Below, in pieces: positions 6,466 through 6,511 of a stretch of 6,511 bases of DNA. A program made the translations under genes and the position numbers. Each line of letters begins with the position of its first letter. The stretch's first letter is position 1. The stretch covers positions 1 through 6,511 of the forward strand of contig CAMWMW010000102.1 in assembly GCA_947175455.1 (NCBI GenBank), given 5' to 3'. The notes beneath the pieces were generated by a model, which saw only the letters and a program-made list of their open reading frames with translations, was not told the DNA's origin and searched no databases. Origin of the DNA: an uncultured Porphyromonadaceae bacterium. GTDB taxonomy: Bacteria > Bacteroidota > Bacteroidia > Bacteroidales > Muribaculaceae.

Positions 6466-6496
6466 ATTGTCACATCAAAATTAATGTGTAACTTTA
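6466..6496 (+). promoter_or_regulatory. Weak candidate promoter facing out of the right edge
   Basis: ATTG (6466-6469), a 19-bp spacer and TAACTTTA (6489-6496) resemble the -33 and -7 elements, with one mismatch in each. An ATG occupies the last three bases of the window (6509-6511), 12 bp after the box. This may be the start region of a plus-strand gene divergent from tex, but nothing downstream can be seen to confirm it. Confidence 0.22.
6476..6483 (-). promoter_or_regulatory. Possible distal -7 box upstream of tex
   Basis: The minus strand reads TAATTTTG, an exact TAnnTTTG match, about 225 bp upstream of the tex ATG. No proper -33 TTTG is found at the required distance. If real, it would give tex a long leader. 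It lies inside the spacer of the outward candidate promoter, so at most one of the two may be genuine. Confidence 0.2.
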
Positions 6497-6511
6497 CTTA
6501 CAGATTATATG

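Larger units (their letters stand above)
6251..6511. other. Intergenic region upstream of tex
   Basis: This 261-bp region is AT-rich and shows no convincing gene. The open frames I checked are about a dozen codons or shorter, such as MLNRKYLLEISL from 6344 on the plus strand and MKCRIFRLWLFE from 6338 on the minus strand. Apart from the promoter candidates listed separately, it contains two small palindromic elements. One is CTTATAAG (6376-6383). The other is ATGAG-TG-CTCAT (6404-6415). I see no tRNA, no terminator with a GC stem, and no insertion-sequence ends. Confidence 0.6.

Noticed and set aside
1..6511. CRISPR array, mobile element, toxin-antitoxin pair or defence cassette
   Set aside because: I saw no regularly spaced repeats, no terminal inverted repeats with a transposase, no small paired genes, and no defence-family domains. 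SbcCD and Tex are housekeeping genes here.

Overview
The window looks like an ordinary stretch of chromosome from a member of the Bacteroidota, most likely order Bacteroidales and possibly a Muribaculaceae-like gut lineage. That placement is inference. It rests on several Bacteroidota-type promoter elements (-7 box TAnnTTTG, in one case with a correctly spaced -33 TTTG), on weak or absent Shine-Dalgarno sequences before most genes, and on the overall character of the encoded proteins. No 16S or other strict marker gene is present.

Left part (1-1760, minus strand): an sbcDC operon. sbcD is complete (1760 to 591). It overlaps by four bases (ATGA) with sbcC, whose first 198 codons run off the left edge. 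Together they encode the SbcCD (Mre11-Rad50-like) nuclease, which opens DNA hairpins and processes blocked ends.

Middle part (1825-4093, plus strand): three co-directional genes with short gaps. They encode a LacA/Maa-type hexapeptide O-acetyltransferase, a YbdG-type MscS-family mechanosensitive channel, and a small cytoplasmic FKBP-type peptidyl-prolyl isomerase. A 64-bp divergent region separates them from sbcD. It carries one perfect -7 box facing each way, and the one facing the acetyltransferase lies only 4 bp before its ATG, which suggests a leaderless or nearly leaderless transcript.

Right part (4103-6250, minus strand): tex, encoding the RNA-binding transcription accessory protein, converges on the FKBP gene with 9 bp between the stop codons. 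Upstream of tex is a roughly 260-bp non-coding region with a textbook Bacteroidota promoter for tex (TTTG-N20-TAAATTTG). It also holds weaker signs of a second tex-directed promoter and of an outward promoter toward a gene starting at or beyond the right edge.

All protein genes belong to well-known families and look intact, apart from sbcC being cut by the window edge. I found no CRISPR array, RNA gene, insertion sequence, phage gene, toxin-antitoxin pair or defence cassette, and nothing I would call a new system. The points worth a second look are regulatory: the compact divergent promoter, the likely leaderless start, the two hairpins around the acetyltransferase-channel junction, and the intergenic region at the right end.
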